A stretch of 64,000 bases of DNA from Powellomyces hirtus (taxonomy: Eukaryota; Chytridiomycota; Chytridiomycetes; Spizellomycetales; Powellomycetaceae): contig JAHLKG010000013.1 in assembly GCA_025526995.1 (NCBI GenBank), positions 434,001-498,000 of the forward strand. Direction: 5' to 3'. Positions 1-11,235 of the stretch are shown here, one piece after another. Each line of letters begins with the position of its first letter. Within the stretch, counting starts at the first letter, position 1. Under the pieces are notes generated by a model. It saw only the letters and a list, made by a program, of their open reading frames with translations, had not been told where the DNA came from and did no database searches. The position numbers and the translations under genes were made by a program.

Positions 1-447
1 TTGATGTAGAAAAGGGTACTCAAGGCCCGCTTTTGGGCTTCTCATCGGTGAAACGGCCATAGGATGACCACCGATATGAGGCTTTTCGTACTTCTCGGGT
101 TGTTGATGGGAAGTTGATGTAGCGAGAGGGTTTGAACTAGTCAATAAAGTCCTCTCCAACCTCTCCATCCGATGGTCGAGCTTTTCGTCGATTTCCATCT
201 TGAACCTCTGCAGAATTTCCATGACAATGTCAGTCGGTACTTCGGACGGTACTATCGCCGAGTCTGCATGAATTTTCCCATGATTCATCTCATCCACATC
301 GGCATCTGCGTCGTGGGAATCATGGTAGATCGAGGCATCTATATTAACGTCTTCTTCAGCATCAGGACCCCGTTGGGCTTCTTGTGTGGCTTGACGGGCT
401 TGTTGGCGGGTCTGCACTCCTTGAATGGGAGATCTTGCAGTAGGCAT
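1..447 (-). CDS. Ty1/copia-type Gag N-terminus, cut by left window edge
   Basis: The minus strand is open for 149 codons from an ATG at 445-447 to base 1 with no stop, so the gene continues outside the window. The product starts MPTARSPIQGVQTRQQARQ, followed by an acidic stretch (DADADVDEM) and a Glu/Arg-rich helix (MERLERTLL). It lies downstream, in element orientation, of an LTR-like repeat at about 632-920, which is where a copia gag would sit. A degenerate copy of the same segment lies at about 2170-2720. The copia assignment rests on copia RT and RNase H relics linked to the same LTR family at 3.4-5.1 kb. The protein has no recognisable domain within the visible part. Confidence 0.5.
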   Translation of the reverse strand, partial: MPTARSPIQGVQTRQQARQATQEAQRGPDAEEDVNIDASIYHDSHDADADVDEMNHGKIHADSAIVPSEVPTDIVMEILQRFKMEIDEKLDHRMERLERTLLTSSNPLATSTSHQQPEKYEKPHIGGHPMAVSPMRSPKAGLEYPFLHQ

Positions 448-631
448 CTTGACGGTGTGCTCGGTACTTTCTTGGCACTTGAATTTCGACGGAAGACTTG
501 TAGTTTACAGGTTTTACGAAGGGAGAATGATTCGAATTCGACCGGTCTCAGGGCTCATAACCTATTGGAGATATCGTCGTTTCCAGTACTTTATCGGAAA
601 TGCAGAGGATTGGCCAAATTCGATGTGGCCT

Positions 632-920
632 CCAGTATACTTTGTAAAGGGGGTTTACAGAGCTCTTCTGTGATGCAGATGACGATGTAGCGTTGTCAGA
701 TGCACGGAGATGTAATGTATGTGAATGTATTTTATGTTTTAAAGTCTTATCGGTAATGTCTCGCTTCGAGCATTCTAATCTACTTTTTCTCTAATCACGT
801 GATCACACGTGATCCAATTCAGCTCTTAGCGTTACCGGTATGATGGTCACGCGTTCTAGTCGGAGAATCCAAGTAAGGATCTAATGTAAGGACCAAACGT
901 TGAGTACGCAAGTCTCAACA
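632..920 (-). repeat. LTR-like repeat, copy A (copia family)
   Basis: About 289 bp shared with copies at 2857-3147 (same strand) and 4280-4565 (opposite strand). On the minus strand it begins TGTTGAGACTTGCG and is followed by a leader shared among copies (a TTTGGCCAATCCTCTGCAT-like sequence). It precedes the partial Gag reading frame, so it is probably a 5' LTR. Outer ends are approximate because the shared block TTGGAATG just outside could also belong to the LTR. Confidence 0.55.
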
Positions 921-1040
921 TTCCAATAATGGAATGAGGTTAAGATTGTTGAAATCGTCCGTGAGGTTGTCAGTGTCGTCTATTCCAGTTAGTCGAGGAT
1001 TGGAATAAGGACTATATTGTGATTGTCTGCCTTGACCGCC

Positions 1041-1886
1041 TCAGCCACGACCACCTCCACGACCGTGACCGGATCCGCCGTGCCCACGAGAGGATGTATT
1101 GAGAGGATTATTATCTGAAAATCCATGAACAACGACAGCTTGTCGAGCAGCTTCTATGGCTTGCTGAATGGTAATGGGTGCAGCAGCTGCAGCGGCAAGG
1201 TTTTGGTTGATTTTGAAAGTATTGATCGCATTGTATAAATAGTGACCGATGATAGGGTTCTTAAGGAGATCTGCTTTAAAAATACGAATAATATCAGCAG
1301 CAGGAATAGTAGCTTGTGTAGGATCGAGACGCAAAGCGGCATCAAGTTCATGACATTCATCTTGGAACTTTGTAACAAATTCCTCAAGTGAGTTCCTGAG
1401 AGCAAGATTGGTCAATCTAAGTTTGATCGCGTTGCAAAGATTGCGAGGGAAGAATTCGGTAATAAGGGCTGCTTGGAAAGCTGCCCAACTGGCAGGTGCT
1501 CCTGCGGCAGAAGTAGTGTTGTACCATTCAAGAGCAGTACCCTTGAGGTAAGATTGGAGAGTGCCAACGTAGTCGGCCATGGGCAATGGTACGGCAGGAA
1601 CTGCGGGAACAGGAGGAGGACCGACAGCTGCAGGAACGGCGGGAGTAGCGAGAGCCCAATAAAAGTTACTGTGAGAAGTCAAAAACTCCTCTATCTTCTT
1701 GGCGGACTTGGTGCCATTGTATTCAGAGAGCTTAGCCTTTTGTGCGTCGAGGAGGGTTTTAGCTCGGTTAGGACGAGCGGGAACTGCGGCAGCAACAACA
1801 GGAGCAGCGGCGATAACACCGGCAGTAACGGCGGTAACGATAGCAGCTTGTACAGCGGGAGTAAGTGCAGGAGGCATGTTGTTCAA
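1041..1886 (-). CDS. Ty3-type Gag (capsid) protein, probably truncated by a stop
   Basis: 281 codons. An Ala/Pro-rich N-terminus is followed by a region with retrotransposon-gag (Ty3 capsid) features: MADYVGTLQSYLKGTALEWY, then FFPRNLCNAIKLRL and FVTKFQDECHELDA. The C-terminus is Gly/Arg-rich (GHGGSGHGRGGGRG), as in nucleic-acid-binding gag tails; no CCHC knuckle is present. The frame continues after the TGA at 1041 with Gly/Gln/Arg-rich then acidic coding-like sequence until the copia LTR at about 921, so the stop may be a CGA-to-TGA mutation. Gag forms the particle that packages element RNA. No pol follows, so this copy cannot be autonomous. Confidence 0.6.
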   Translation of the reverse strand: MNNMPPALTPAVQAAIVTAVTAGVIAAAPVVAAAVPARPNRAKTLLDAQKAKLSEYNGTKSAKKIEEFLTSHSNFYWALATPAVPAAVGPPPVPAVPAVPLPMADYVGTLQSYLKGTALEWYNTTSAAGAPASWAAFQAALITEFFPRNLCNAIKLRLTNLALRNSLEEFVTKFQDECHELDAALRLDPTQATIPAADIIRIFKADLLKNPIIGHYLYNAINTFKINQNLAAAAAAPITIQQAIEAARQAVVVHGFSDNNPLNTSSRGHGGSGHGRGGGRG

Positions 1887-1922
1887 TTGGAGTGATCGTG
1901 ATTGATGGTGCTAGTGTGGAGT

Positions 1923-1932
1923 GGTGCTACCA
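1923..1932 (-). other. Primer-binding site (initiator-Met tRNA type)
   Basis: The minus strand reads TGGTAGCACC directly after the LTR end (...TTACA). This matches the complement of a tRNA 3' end ...GGTGCTACCA, as expected for an initiator methionine tRNA. The same motif adjoins the 5' LTR of the gypsy element at 28321. Confidence 0.6.
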
Positions 1933-2167
1933 TGTAACGTCAAAGGAAGCTTTGATAGTTGGTAGTAATAAATAGTGTGTATTATCGTGTGTTGTAAGGT
2001 AACGAGCGGAGAAGGGCGACCAGCGGCTGACAGCTTTATATAATGCGTGTCAGGGTGGGGCAAAGTAATTTATCCACGAGGCGCTTTATTGCCTATGAGT
2101 CAGGAGTCATGTGTATCACCAATGAACGGGTGGCCAGCCCAAACAAAGGATCGCGTATAACGTAATC
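1933..2167 (-). repeat. Probable LTR of the truncated Ty3-type element
   Basis: The inner boundary is well placed: it ends ACA immediately before the primer site at 1932. The outer boundary (about 2167) is inferred from where similarity to the neighbouring copia relic begins. A TATA-like stretch (tttatataa, about 2034-2042) could be the element promoter. No second copy of this LTR is in the window to confirm its length. Confidence 0.4.
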
Positions 2168-2169
2168 AG

Positions 2170-2720
2170 AAAATCACAAAAAAGTATAAGAATATGAGGT
2201 TTCCCCGACAACTGGGGCTTCAATTTTGCTGTGAGTAATGAGATTTTGTGCAAAAGGGTACTCAGGGCCTGCTTTTGGGCTTCTCATCAGTGAAATAGGT
2301 AGATTGTAACCACTGATGTGAGTATTTCCATTTTCAAACTTTTCATGTTGATCCGATGGTGATGTAGCAAAAGGATTTGACTTAGTCAAAAGAGTTTTTT
2401 CAAACTTCTCTCCATTTCCATTTTGAACCTCTGCAAAAGGTGCACGACTATGTCAGTCTGTGGTCTAGACAGTTCTCTCGCCCGTTCTGCATGAATTTCT
2501 CCAGGATTCATCTCATCCACATCGGCATCTGCGTCGTAGGAATCATGATAGATTGAGGCATCATTGTTAACGTCTCCTTTGGCATCAGGACCCTATCCGG
2601 CTTCTTGCATGGGTTGACTGGCTTGTTGGCAGATCTGCACTCCTTGAACAGGAGATCTTGCAGTAGGCATCTTGACGGTGTGCTCGGTACTTTCTTGGCA
2701 CTTGAATTCAACAGAAGACT
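2170..2720 (-). pseudogene. Decayed copia Gag N-terminus, second copy
   Basis: Direct repeat of 1-447 at lower identity. The minus strand keeps matching blocks such as SLMRSPKAGPEYPF (compare VSPMRSPKAGLEYPF in the left copy), but they are spread over different frames (2174-2389 and 2508-2711) by indels. It lies downstream of LTR copy B in the same orientation. It is a non-functional relic. Confidence 0.5.
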
Positions 2721-2856
2721 GGTAGTTTTCAGGTTTTACAAAGGGAGAATAATTTGAATTTGACCAATGTTCTCAGGGCTTATAACCTATTGGAGAGATC
2801 GGTGTTTCCAGTACTTTATCGGAATTGCAGAGGATTGGCCAAATTTGGAGACACTC

Positions 2857-3147
2857 TGTTTGTATTGCCTTTGTAGGAGGTTACAGAGATCTTCTGTGAT
2901 GCAGATGATGGTGTAGCGTTGTCAGATGCACGGAGATGTAATGTATATGAATGTATTTTAATGTCCCAAGTCTTATCGGTAATGTTTCGCTTGTCGAGTG
3001 TTCTAATCTACTTTTTCTTCAGTCACATGAGCACACGTGATCCACTTCAGCTCTTAGCGTTACCGGTATAATGTTTATGCATTCTAGTCAGAGATTCCAA
3101 GTTAGGATCTAATATAAGGACTAACGTTGAGTACGCAAGGCTCAACA
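2857..3147 (-). repeat. LTR-like repeat, copy B (copia family)
   Basis: About 291 bp; on the minus strand it runs from TGTTGAGCC to ATACAAACA. It is clearly homologous to copies A and D but diverged. It is followed in element orientation by the decayed gag at 2170-2720. Confidence 0.55.
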
Positions 3148-3159
3148 TTCCAATATGTT

Positions 3160-3312
3160 TGTCAAGTGAAACTATCTCCTTTTTTTGATCCAATTCAGCT
3201 CTTAGCATTATCAGTATGATGGTCATGTGTTCTGAGCGGGGATTCCAAGTTAGGATCTAATGTAAGGACTCACGTAGAGTACTCAATCCTTAACATTCCA
3301 ATACGGCAGTCA
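3160..3312 (-). repeat. Partial LTR-like repeat, copy C
   Basis: About 150 bp repeating the outer half of copies A and B: the shared core is a GATCCAATTCAGCTCTTAGC-like sequence, the tail a CTCAATCCTTAACATTCCAA-like one. It is a truncated fragment. Confidence 0.45.
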
Positions 3313-3369
3313 ATCGCTGACAAACTTTTCTACATTGGAAATGCAGGCCCTGTTACATGCGTTTTGAAG

Positions 3370-3790
3370 TGCCAACTCACCGTTGCTCTCTTATTCAGCG
3401 AAGCTGAATATATGGCCCTTTCAATTATTGTTCAAACAACCATCTGACTTTGCTCACTTCTGGAAAAACTTCAACTCCCGGAGTATTTCAATGAAAATGC
3501 CTGACCTACAACGATCTATGAAGACAACCAGCCATGCATCTTGCTGGCAATGAACTCCGTACATCACGTGCATACCAAGCACATTGATATTAGGCATCAC
3601 TTCATCTGTAACCATGTCAACAACGAGATGAATTTGAAGTAGTTACCCACCAGAGAAATAGTTGCCGGTTTACTTGTAAAGCACCTACTGGCCTCGGCAT
3701 TCAAATACCATTGCAAAAAGATGTGCATTAAGGACTATGACAAGATCGTCACATGTGAGGAGCCTATGTTTCAAGGCGGGAGGAGTTATA
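3370..3790 (+). pseudogene. Ty1/copia RNase H relic with in-frame stops
   Basis: One frame keeps diagnostic copia RNase H motifs: SEAEYMALS, then PTTIYEDNQPCILLAMN and HTKHIDIRHHFI, then LPTREIVAGLLVK. At least three stops interrupt it (TGA after VQTTI, TGA after NENA, TAG after NLK). The first lies where a Trp is usual, consistent with TGG-to-TGA change. It is in plus orientation and is followed by LTR copy D at 4280, so this is the 3' end of a plus-strand element. Confidence 0.75.
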
Positions 3791-4279
3791 GTTCGATAGT
3801 TCAAGTGTTGGAAGTTGAGCAAGAGGGTTTCTTTGGAAGAGGAAAAGAGATGGTATTTTGAAGGAAGGGATTTTTTGATGTGTTGATGAGGATCCCCCCT
3901 CTAACCGAGGGGTACTTTCCTTCCCTTTTTCTATAAGATTCTCTGGCCTAATGGCTCTAGCTAACTTGTAGAGAATGGGGAGATGATATAGGGATTCTAT
4001 GGCAGTGTAGCAATGGCAGTGCAGCTGTGCAATACTAAGACCGTGGGGTAAACTTGTGGGGAATTCTGCTTATGAGGGGTTTGATAATTGCTTATGAGGC
4101 GCGTCTGCCTTAACTGGAGATATGGCTTTTTACTAGCCGAAAAATAAGTAAGTATAAATATGCCGTCATGGCCATTTCACATCACATCACTGTCAAAAGT
4201 GTCTATGACAGTGCTCCTGAATGAGTAAAAACCCTTCACAGTAAATTGATTGCTCAAACAAGGGGTGTAGTTATTGGAA

Positions 4280-4565
4280 TGTTGAAGATTGTGTATTCAA
4301 CACTTGTCCTCACATTGGATCCTAATTTGGAATTTTGGCTCGGAACGCGTGACCACCATACCGCTAATGCTAAAAGCTTGAATCATGTGTGATCATGTGA
4401 TTGAAAAGAAAGTAGATAGTTTCACTTGACAAGCAAAACCTTCTTGATAAGACTTAAGACATAGAATATACATTCACACCTACATCTCTGTGCATCTGAC
4501 AATATCACATCATCATCTGCAACACAGAAGAGCTCTGTAAACCTCCTACAAAAGCAATACAAACA
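4280..4565 (+). repeat. LTR-like repeat, copy D (copia family, plus orientation)
   Basis: About 286 bp beginning TGTTGAAGATTG and ending ATACAAACA, inverted relative to copies A-C. A G-rich run (caaggggtg, about 4257-4266) just upstream may be the polypurine tract of the copia relic. The sequence after it (4566-4700) resembles the leader following copies A and B. Confidence 0.5.
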
Positions 4566-5018
4566 GAATATTCAAATCTTGGCCAATTTTCTGCATTTTT
4601 GATACAGTACTGGAAATGCCAATATCTCCAATAATTCTCTCCTCATGACCTCAAAATTATTGAATATCTCAACTCAAGGACTTACGCCTTGGCTTTGAAG
4701 CAAAAGCACCTCACACAAGTTCTCTCACCAAACTTAGCTCTAGAATCTCATAGTTAATCATGATTTAAGATCACATATATTGTGTGGCATGCAGCTGTCC
4801 ATGTGAAAATTGGTAGACAAGACCATTTCACTCACTGAAACATGCTTCAAAACTAAAAAATTCAATACTTTCATATATACCTCACCTACGTGCATCTGTA
4901 CACCTCATTGGTGTTTTGCATCAATAGTAAACAAGCTGTCCCCAAAAGAGACTTTAGAGTCACTCTGACTGAGTTAAGGCCATTCCTCTGCAAGCACAAT
5001 CACATGTATTAGCTGATA

Positions 5019-5114
5019 TTTCCAGTAAAGGATCCTGGAGAGCTTGATAGGTACAAGGCAAAACTTGTTGCTCAGGGATTCTCTCAGAGAGAAGGATTGG
5101 ACTATCAGGAGACG
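5019..5114 (+). pseudogene. Ty1/copia reverse-transcriptase N-terminal fragment
   Basis: 32 open codons encode the conserved copia RT entry motif [20 protein letters not shown] followed by QET. The similarity stops abruptly at about 5114, where the unique flank of the F-box gene begins. The remainder of pol is absent. Confidence 0.75.
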
Positions 5115-5657
5115 TTAAGACTGTCCGCATCGTCCAAAGTAGCTTGCGCAGCTATAACATGAAGCCCCCGTGGGTCCACGTGCGGCAATGCGAATGCGAG
5201 GTGAACCGACAGCCTGGTCATAGTAGGTAGTGACAGACAGTCGCAGACTGTTTTCCCAGTTTTCCCTTTCTTTCCTTTTCCGCTCACATTTGCTTCATTT
5301 ATTGTGTTATTACTTGTATTATTTGTCGGACTTTTGCAAATCGGACTTTTGCAAAGCTCAAAGCTCTGTCATCTCCACTCGCTCGTCAATCAAGCTTCTT
5401 GCCCTGGTTTACATGCACAACCCCGCCAGTTTATGATAGCGACAAACCCGAGCAGAGAGATACAGGATGACTGGTCTGGCGCCAACAGGACTGTGCTTAG
5501 GTAGGGTTTGTCGTCGACCTACTGTCAACTCGTTCTTGATATATGCACAAACGAACGACGGTCTTCGTGTTCTCCTGGCGCATGCACTTTGCGACTGGGC
5601 AGTGGCATCATAGAAGTACTCACCCTGTTCCTCGCTTTCGAATCTTCACGTTTTCAG
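5115..5657. other. 5' flank of the F-box/LRR gene
   Basis: Unique sequence between the copia fragment and the F-box gene. It contains a pyrimidine-rich stretch (5255-5300) and a direct repeat of cggacttttgcaaa at about 5328-5356. A possible 3' splice site (cacgttttcag) ends at 5657. No convincing gene was seen. Confidence 0.4.
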
Positions 5658-8654
5658 TCCATCACCCGACCTTTCTGACTTCGATGATTTGGGGAACGAT
5701 GAAGATGACGACGAACTGGGATTTCTCACCGCATCGCCATTAGTGCTAACCATTGGACAAACGGAGCCTGAGCGATTTCACGGCGGTCGGCCGTCATCCC
5801 TGTCTTACTCTGGAAGCAACTTTGAAGCACCTGCTGACGTAGGATACCTACAAAACTCTGCCGAAGGGGAATTACGGTCGGTGCATCCGGATGAAAGTGG
5901 AATGTCTCCATTGTCTGAGCACGATAATGTCACTGTCGATGAACACGTTGGAAGCTGGCGTTTCAGCGGAAATGCGAGCGCTATGTCGCAACCACACTCA
6001 TCGGGTGGGGAAGAATGGGACTCGGCCGCGTCCCGCAGGGATCGTCCGCTGTCTTACTCGGACTGGGCACAACATGGAATGATGGACGTAGATGAGAAGG
6101 TTCATTCACAGGGCAAATCGAAGATCGAGGCGTTTCCCGCCGAACCTGTAAGCCACAATATAAAACCACCTCTGTTAAGGAGAATGCATTCGAGAGGTTT
6201 GTTGCTAGGTACGTTGGTGGCAACTCGTCTGCAACGAATGAAAATGCAGAGCTCGCTAAACCGCTGAACCATTTTTTAGCCAATCTCAACGGAATGGATT
6301 CTGGTGTCTCTTGTATACAATCCCCAATGTCACATCCTGCCGATTCCCCGTCCTTCAGCAGCGAGGCGAACGCACCTGCAGTAACTCCACTTCTGAACCT
6401 GACAGCTTTTCCCGCGTCAATACTTGAACGAATAGCTAGCTACCTTCAGGAAACTCGATCCCTGGCGTCCTTATTGACCCTGAACCAAACGTGGTTCAAA
6501 CATGCCGCAAAAGCTTTATATAACTCGCCACCGATATCTAGTGTTGAGCAGTTTCATCTGCTCATGCGGACCCTCGTGGGCGATGACGGTGCACGTCGAT
6601 ATGGAGTATACATGACCGCTTTGCATATTCCGCGTGCCGTATCGGACGAGGTCTTGATGGGGGACGTGGACGTTCTACTTCAGCTATGTCCGAATGTTAC
6701 CTCATTCACTTTGGAAAACGGCGTCTGTGTGTCAAATGTGTTGATTCAGTCATTGACCGACAACGCTTCATGTCTGGAAAAACTGAATCTGAGGGGCTGT
6801 TCATCAGTGACAGACGTGCTGATCCCAACGCTCGTGCGATCCTGTCGAGGCTTGAAGTTTATGGATTTAAGCTACACTCAGGCTTCCATTGCAACGTTGG
6901 GTGTCCTTATCGCAGGATGTCCGGATATAGAAGCTGTGGAAATGGAGGCTTGCGGACCGTGCTTCTTGCCCGTAACGGTCGACCCTATGGATGACTTCAT
7001 GCGCCCCAAGCTGCGGTACCTGAATATCCGGAACAGTGCTGCTACTGATCGTCATATTCGAAACGCCGTGAAACACACACCCAATCTCGCCACCTGCATC
7101 ATGGACGGTTGCTCTTCCATTTCAGATGAAGCGATTCTCGCTATCGCGGTCGCCTGCGGTACAAACCTTCATCACCTCGACATCTCGTTCAACCCGGCTT
7201 TAAGCGACCTAGCTTTGCATGCGATAGCTATCCATGCCACCAACATCAAAACTTTGACGCTGGCTGGCTGTGATCGCATTACTCCTGCCGGAGTGGTTGC
7301 AATTGCCAGCAATACACAGGCGGAAGCTGTGGTTTTGCACGGTTGCGCTGGTGTGCTTTCAAGCACTGCTATAACAGACGTGGCTGTCCACGGTGGTCCC
7401 CTCGAATGCATGTTGAGGAAGCATGGCTTGCAGGTTTTGGCTAATGGCCTGCTGACTCCGGCCCCCTCAACTTTACAGCCGGAGCAATCCCAGCAGCTAC
7501 TCCCACAACCGAATCCATTGCCTTCCGCGCCAGAACATGCCGAAACCTCATCAATGGCAGCCACAACTGACACCGCTCCCGGCGTGCACCAAACAACGCA
7601 AACAATCCATACTTGTGACCAGCAACGGCCTGCAGATCCTGGTCCGCGTATAGATCCGACAGAGATTCTTATGAAGTTTGCAGAAGCGATTGCATCTGGA
7701 CGATGGGCTCCGCCAGGCGCCCCACGGCCGCCTCCATACGACCCATATCACCCTTACAATCCCAATCTGCCGTGGCACCAGCACCAGCCCCACCCGTCCC
7801 AGCTACCTGAATGGGGTCGATCGGCTTCGTCACTAGGAGGATATCGCCCATTCATGACCCCGCCGGACTCCCCGCCGGTCGCGATGTCGGTGACATCACT
7901 ACCATTACCCAAGCGTCGGTCGACTGCATCAACCATGTCGACGTCGTCACTTTCTTCCGCTTCAAGCACCACCATGGCTCAAACCAGTCCCGCCACTTCC
8001 GCTCGCAAATCACGCATTCCGACACCCTCCAGGTCCAACACTTTCAGCGGCAGTGGGATCCCCACTCCCACGAGAAGGGCTACGTCGAGTCAACTTCCGC
8101 GGCCAATGTCCTCAGTTGGCCTGTCAGCCATTTCTCTTCCGGCCAGTGCTAACAGGTCACAGCCCCCAAGTGGCATGTCGACCATCCCTCTCCCCCGGAG
8201 TGCTCACAAGCGACAGTCCTCGTTGGGCATGTCGACCATTCCCCTTCCCTCAAGTGCTATTAAGCCACAGGCACCCAGGCGCGTGTCATCAACATCTTCC
8301 AACTCCTCAGCAACTACGACCGCATCAGCCTCGGCAACCTCACCCAGCGGATACAAGCCACGCAGTTTTCGCAAGTTTAATTCCGGGCCAGGCGACCCAC
8401 CCCCGCACCCACCACCTTCGCGAACGCCACCGCCACGGCCGACATCTCAAACAAAACCTCATTCACAACGAACTCCAGGCCCCAGAACACCGACGCCGGC
8501 GCCAAGACCACCAGCTCCACCGCCGCGAACGAGCACAGGTGGCAGCAGCATTACCTCCCGTTTGCGCTGGTCGCATCACCTCTCTAAGCCATCGGACATG
8601 GACGTGGGCTGGATACAGGGCGGTGGGGGCCATAATGACGATGACAGCGACTAA
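5658..8654 (+). CDS. F-box and cysteine-type leucine-rich-repeat protein
   Basis: Two exons are supported: up to 6208 and 6280-8654, joined across a 71-nt intron (GTACGT at 6209, ATTTTTTAG to 6279) that restores one frame. An acidic N-terminal region precedes an F-box (LNLTAFPASILERIASYLQE). Next come about seven AMN1-like LRRs, for example LEKLNLRGCSSVTDVLI and LHHLDISFNPALSDLAL. The tail is long and Pro/Ser-rich, with two SSLGMSTIPLP-like repeats. Such proteins are typically substrate receptors of SCF ubiquitin ligases, with Skp1 binding the F-box and the LRRs binding the target; the target here is unknown. The start is unresolved: the frame is open from 5658, just after a possible acceptor, the first in-frame ATG is at 5902, and an upstream first exon is likely. 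Confidence 0.8.
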
Positions 8655-9192
8655 ACCTCAGTGTGTCTCCACAGGTTCTGGCTGGCCAGGCCCTGATGCA
8701 TCTCATGGTCGCATGAAACGGTTCAACGTATCTGGCGTTCTGTGATGCAAACACTCTATTCCCTCAGTTGTTTTCTGTATTTTTGGACGGGGACGATACC
8801 TGGCACCTGTTTTGGCGGCATACTGCATAGATAGACACAGGCGTAAGCCAACGAGGCAAACACAATTGTGCACGGACAGTAGTAAAATAGTGTTTCCTCT
8901 TAAATACACCACCCAGACCTCATGGGCACTATTCCGCACAACAGGAAGGAAAGCACAGAGATTTTTACTATGTTCCAATTTGAATATACTAAGATGAAGA
9001 AAACGACCTTACACAAAGAAATTAGACAAAATTTCCCAAACCGAACGGATGGGGAGGGACGGGGGGATCACGGAGGCCGTGAAGCCCTCCATATGCATAT
9101 ATATCAGGGAGGCGGGTGCCCGCACCGAAGAGGGCAGGGAAGGAAGTAAAAGATAGCGAAACGAACCGGTGAGATTTGGATCGGGTATGACT
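8655..9192. other. Intergenic region between convergent genes
   Basis: Contains the 3' ends of the F-box gene (+) and the Sip5-like gene (-). No RNA gene, repeat or further coding signal was seen. Confidence 0.5.
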
Positions 9193-11235
9193 TCAAGACT
9201 GTGTTGGAAGCGATGATTGCTGTGATGCTTGCTGTGTAGCCGATGAGGAGGGATCTGGGTTCGGTTCAGACCTTGCTGCGGTCGACAAAGCGAGTGGTTC
9301 AGATATCGCGGGTACTGGTGGTGGTGGCGGCGGAGGCGGTGCTGATGATGGTGCAACGTCCGGCGAAGTGGCAGTGGCGCGTACGCTGGTCGTAACCGCG
9401 GTTTCGCCTTCTGCCTGCAGGGATCGGCGAATCGCTTCCATGAGCATCAGCTCCTCTAAATCTGCACCCATGTTCCTCATGGCTTTAAAAGTAAAACAAC
9501 ACGTCAATGTCTGAGATGTGGACGCATCTCCAACTGCTTGAGGGCAACCTTGCCGCCACTTTCTCTTACCTTCCAGGTAGTTGGATCCAACATCCCCCCC
9601 TTGCCCTCTGCCTGACCTAACAATCCGGCCACCGGAGCGCGGCATAGAACCTAGTCCATGTCGAGTGGAGCTGTGGCCTACACCGTGCTGTTGATGACTG
9701 TTGAGGCCCTCGACAAGTGCAGCGGCTGCAGAAGCTGCACCGGCAAGGTCGCGTGAATCAGATTCAAGATACATTTGTCGTGTACGCCGGATCGCTGCGG
9801 CGTGGCTGTTGATGGGAAGAGTGTTCCGTCGCTGGCTCGCCGCGCGCATCAGAGCAAGTTGCTGCTGTTTTCGGAGCCAGTCAGGACGGAGATCGTCTAC
9901 GATGCAACAAGTCATGAGCAATCATTGGCACACGATATATTCTCCAGCAATGTACCTGATGTCACAACCAGTGCACTCTGGTGAGAAACGCTCTGCCTCC
10001 TTTTGAATGGCGCTGGGGGTCGGGGAACAGCCAGAAGATCTGGCGTGGATGCCTGATCGGGGCTCGAGGTAGTCGATAATGATTCACGTTTGTCCAGAAT
10101 AGGAGTGGAAGCTGGCAGGGATGACGCAAGCTGTTGAGCAGATTGTGGCGGCATCAGGTCGTTTTCCGACAAAGATGTAAACGCGTCCGGATGCGCTTGG
10201 ATGAGTTTCATCTTGTGTTCTGGTGAGCCGGGGGCATGATATAGAATCCCGAAGTTGGTCTCTACGCAAAACGGGCATGCAGCAGGCTCCAATGTCGATT
10301 CCGGTCGCTTGATTTGGACAAAACATTCAGTGCAAATCGGCTGGTCGCAGCATCGGGAGTAGTTTATGTTTGCAGGGTAATACTGGAAACGTGGAGAAAG
10401 ATGAGCTGCAATGATATAGGACCATGTCCACACATTTGAGCAATGATGATGCAACGAGCAAACGAAGTGAACAGCAAAGAGGCACAGAGAGAACGAGCCA
10501 ACGCCAGCCTTTGAGGTGCTAGTGCAGAGTATAGCAAAACACCAAAATCGCGCCAGCGCAGCTTGCAATTGCTCAGGCACCAGACTGTAAAGACGAGCGA
10601 GCACGTACCAGGAAGCAAATCGGGCATTCGATAGCAAATTTGTACAGATCTTCCTGGCGTAAGGCGGAAGACGAATGTTGTTGCGTCAGCCGATTTGGCA
10701 TGGACTGCGAACGCTTCCCTTTCAACGCAGGTGGATGATGGGGATTACTACTGTTTGTGTTGCTGCTGCTATGACTGTGGTGTGGAATAAGATGTGCAGA
10801 GGGATGGTTTCGATCTGTGCTGACACGACGAGCGGATATCCAAGACGGGGGCGCGGGATTCACCGAGGAAGACGAGGAAGACGAGGAAGAGATTGCCGTG
10901 GTCGATCGGTTGCTTTGGGAAGCTGCAGCGTTTGTGACTCTGACCGACTCGTTTGTTTCCTCATAATCCGCAAGACCATTGTAGAATGGCGCCATTCGTT
11001 GCTGAGTGATAAGAGTGGCCACGACTTCTTTGTCCCAATCTTGCGGGGCATTCTTATACACGCCGTCTTCATAAGGTGCTACTTGCTGTTAACGCGCGGG
11101 CACTGGGTGAGAAGGGAGCTCAAGCACAGACGAATGTCGTGCACCTGTCGTACTTACGCCAAGATGGACTAGTGGAGGGGGAGGCGGTGCAGTGCTGTGA
11201 GAATCCTCCCTATGCCTCGTGGGAGTGTTTCCCAT
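9193..11235 (-). CDS. SIP5: Sip5-like RING-type zinc finger protein
   Basis: Five predicted exons on the minus strand: 11235-11158, 11085-10609, 10382-9956, 9896-9570 and 9482-9193, giving 532 residues. All junctions are GT-AG and in phase. It starts MGNTPTRH; family members also begin MGN. A conserved block [19 protein letters not shown] is followed by the zinc-binding region: ECPICFL, split by a 226-nt intron from [20 protein letters not shown], then CPFC (Cys180, 183, 196/197, 202, 205, 221, 224). The late helix [17 protein letters not shown] is also characteristic. Yeast Sip5 links the Snf1 kinase to the Reg1/Glc7 phosphatase; the same role here is inferred. Yeast Sip5 is of comparable length. 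Confidence 0.88.

Larger units (their letters stand above)
921..2167 (-). mobile_element. Truncated Ty3-type retrotransposon (LTR, primer site, gag)
   Basis: Read on the minus strand, a probable LTR (1933 to about 2167) is followed by a primer-binding site and a gag reading frame. The element has no pol: it is cut at about 921 by a copia-family LTR (632-920), apparently a later insertion. The primer site is identical to that of the large gypsy element at 20.8-28.6 kb. Confidence 0.5.

Noticed and set aside
5105..5287. 60-codon minus-strand frame starting MSGKGKKGKTGK (histone-like start)
   Set aside because: The resemblance ends after a few Lys/Gly residues; it is the reverse complement of a pyrimidine-rich leader.
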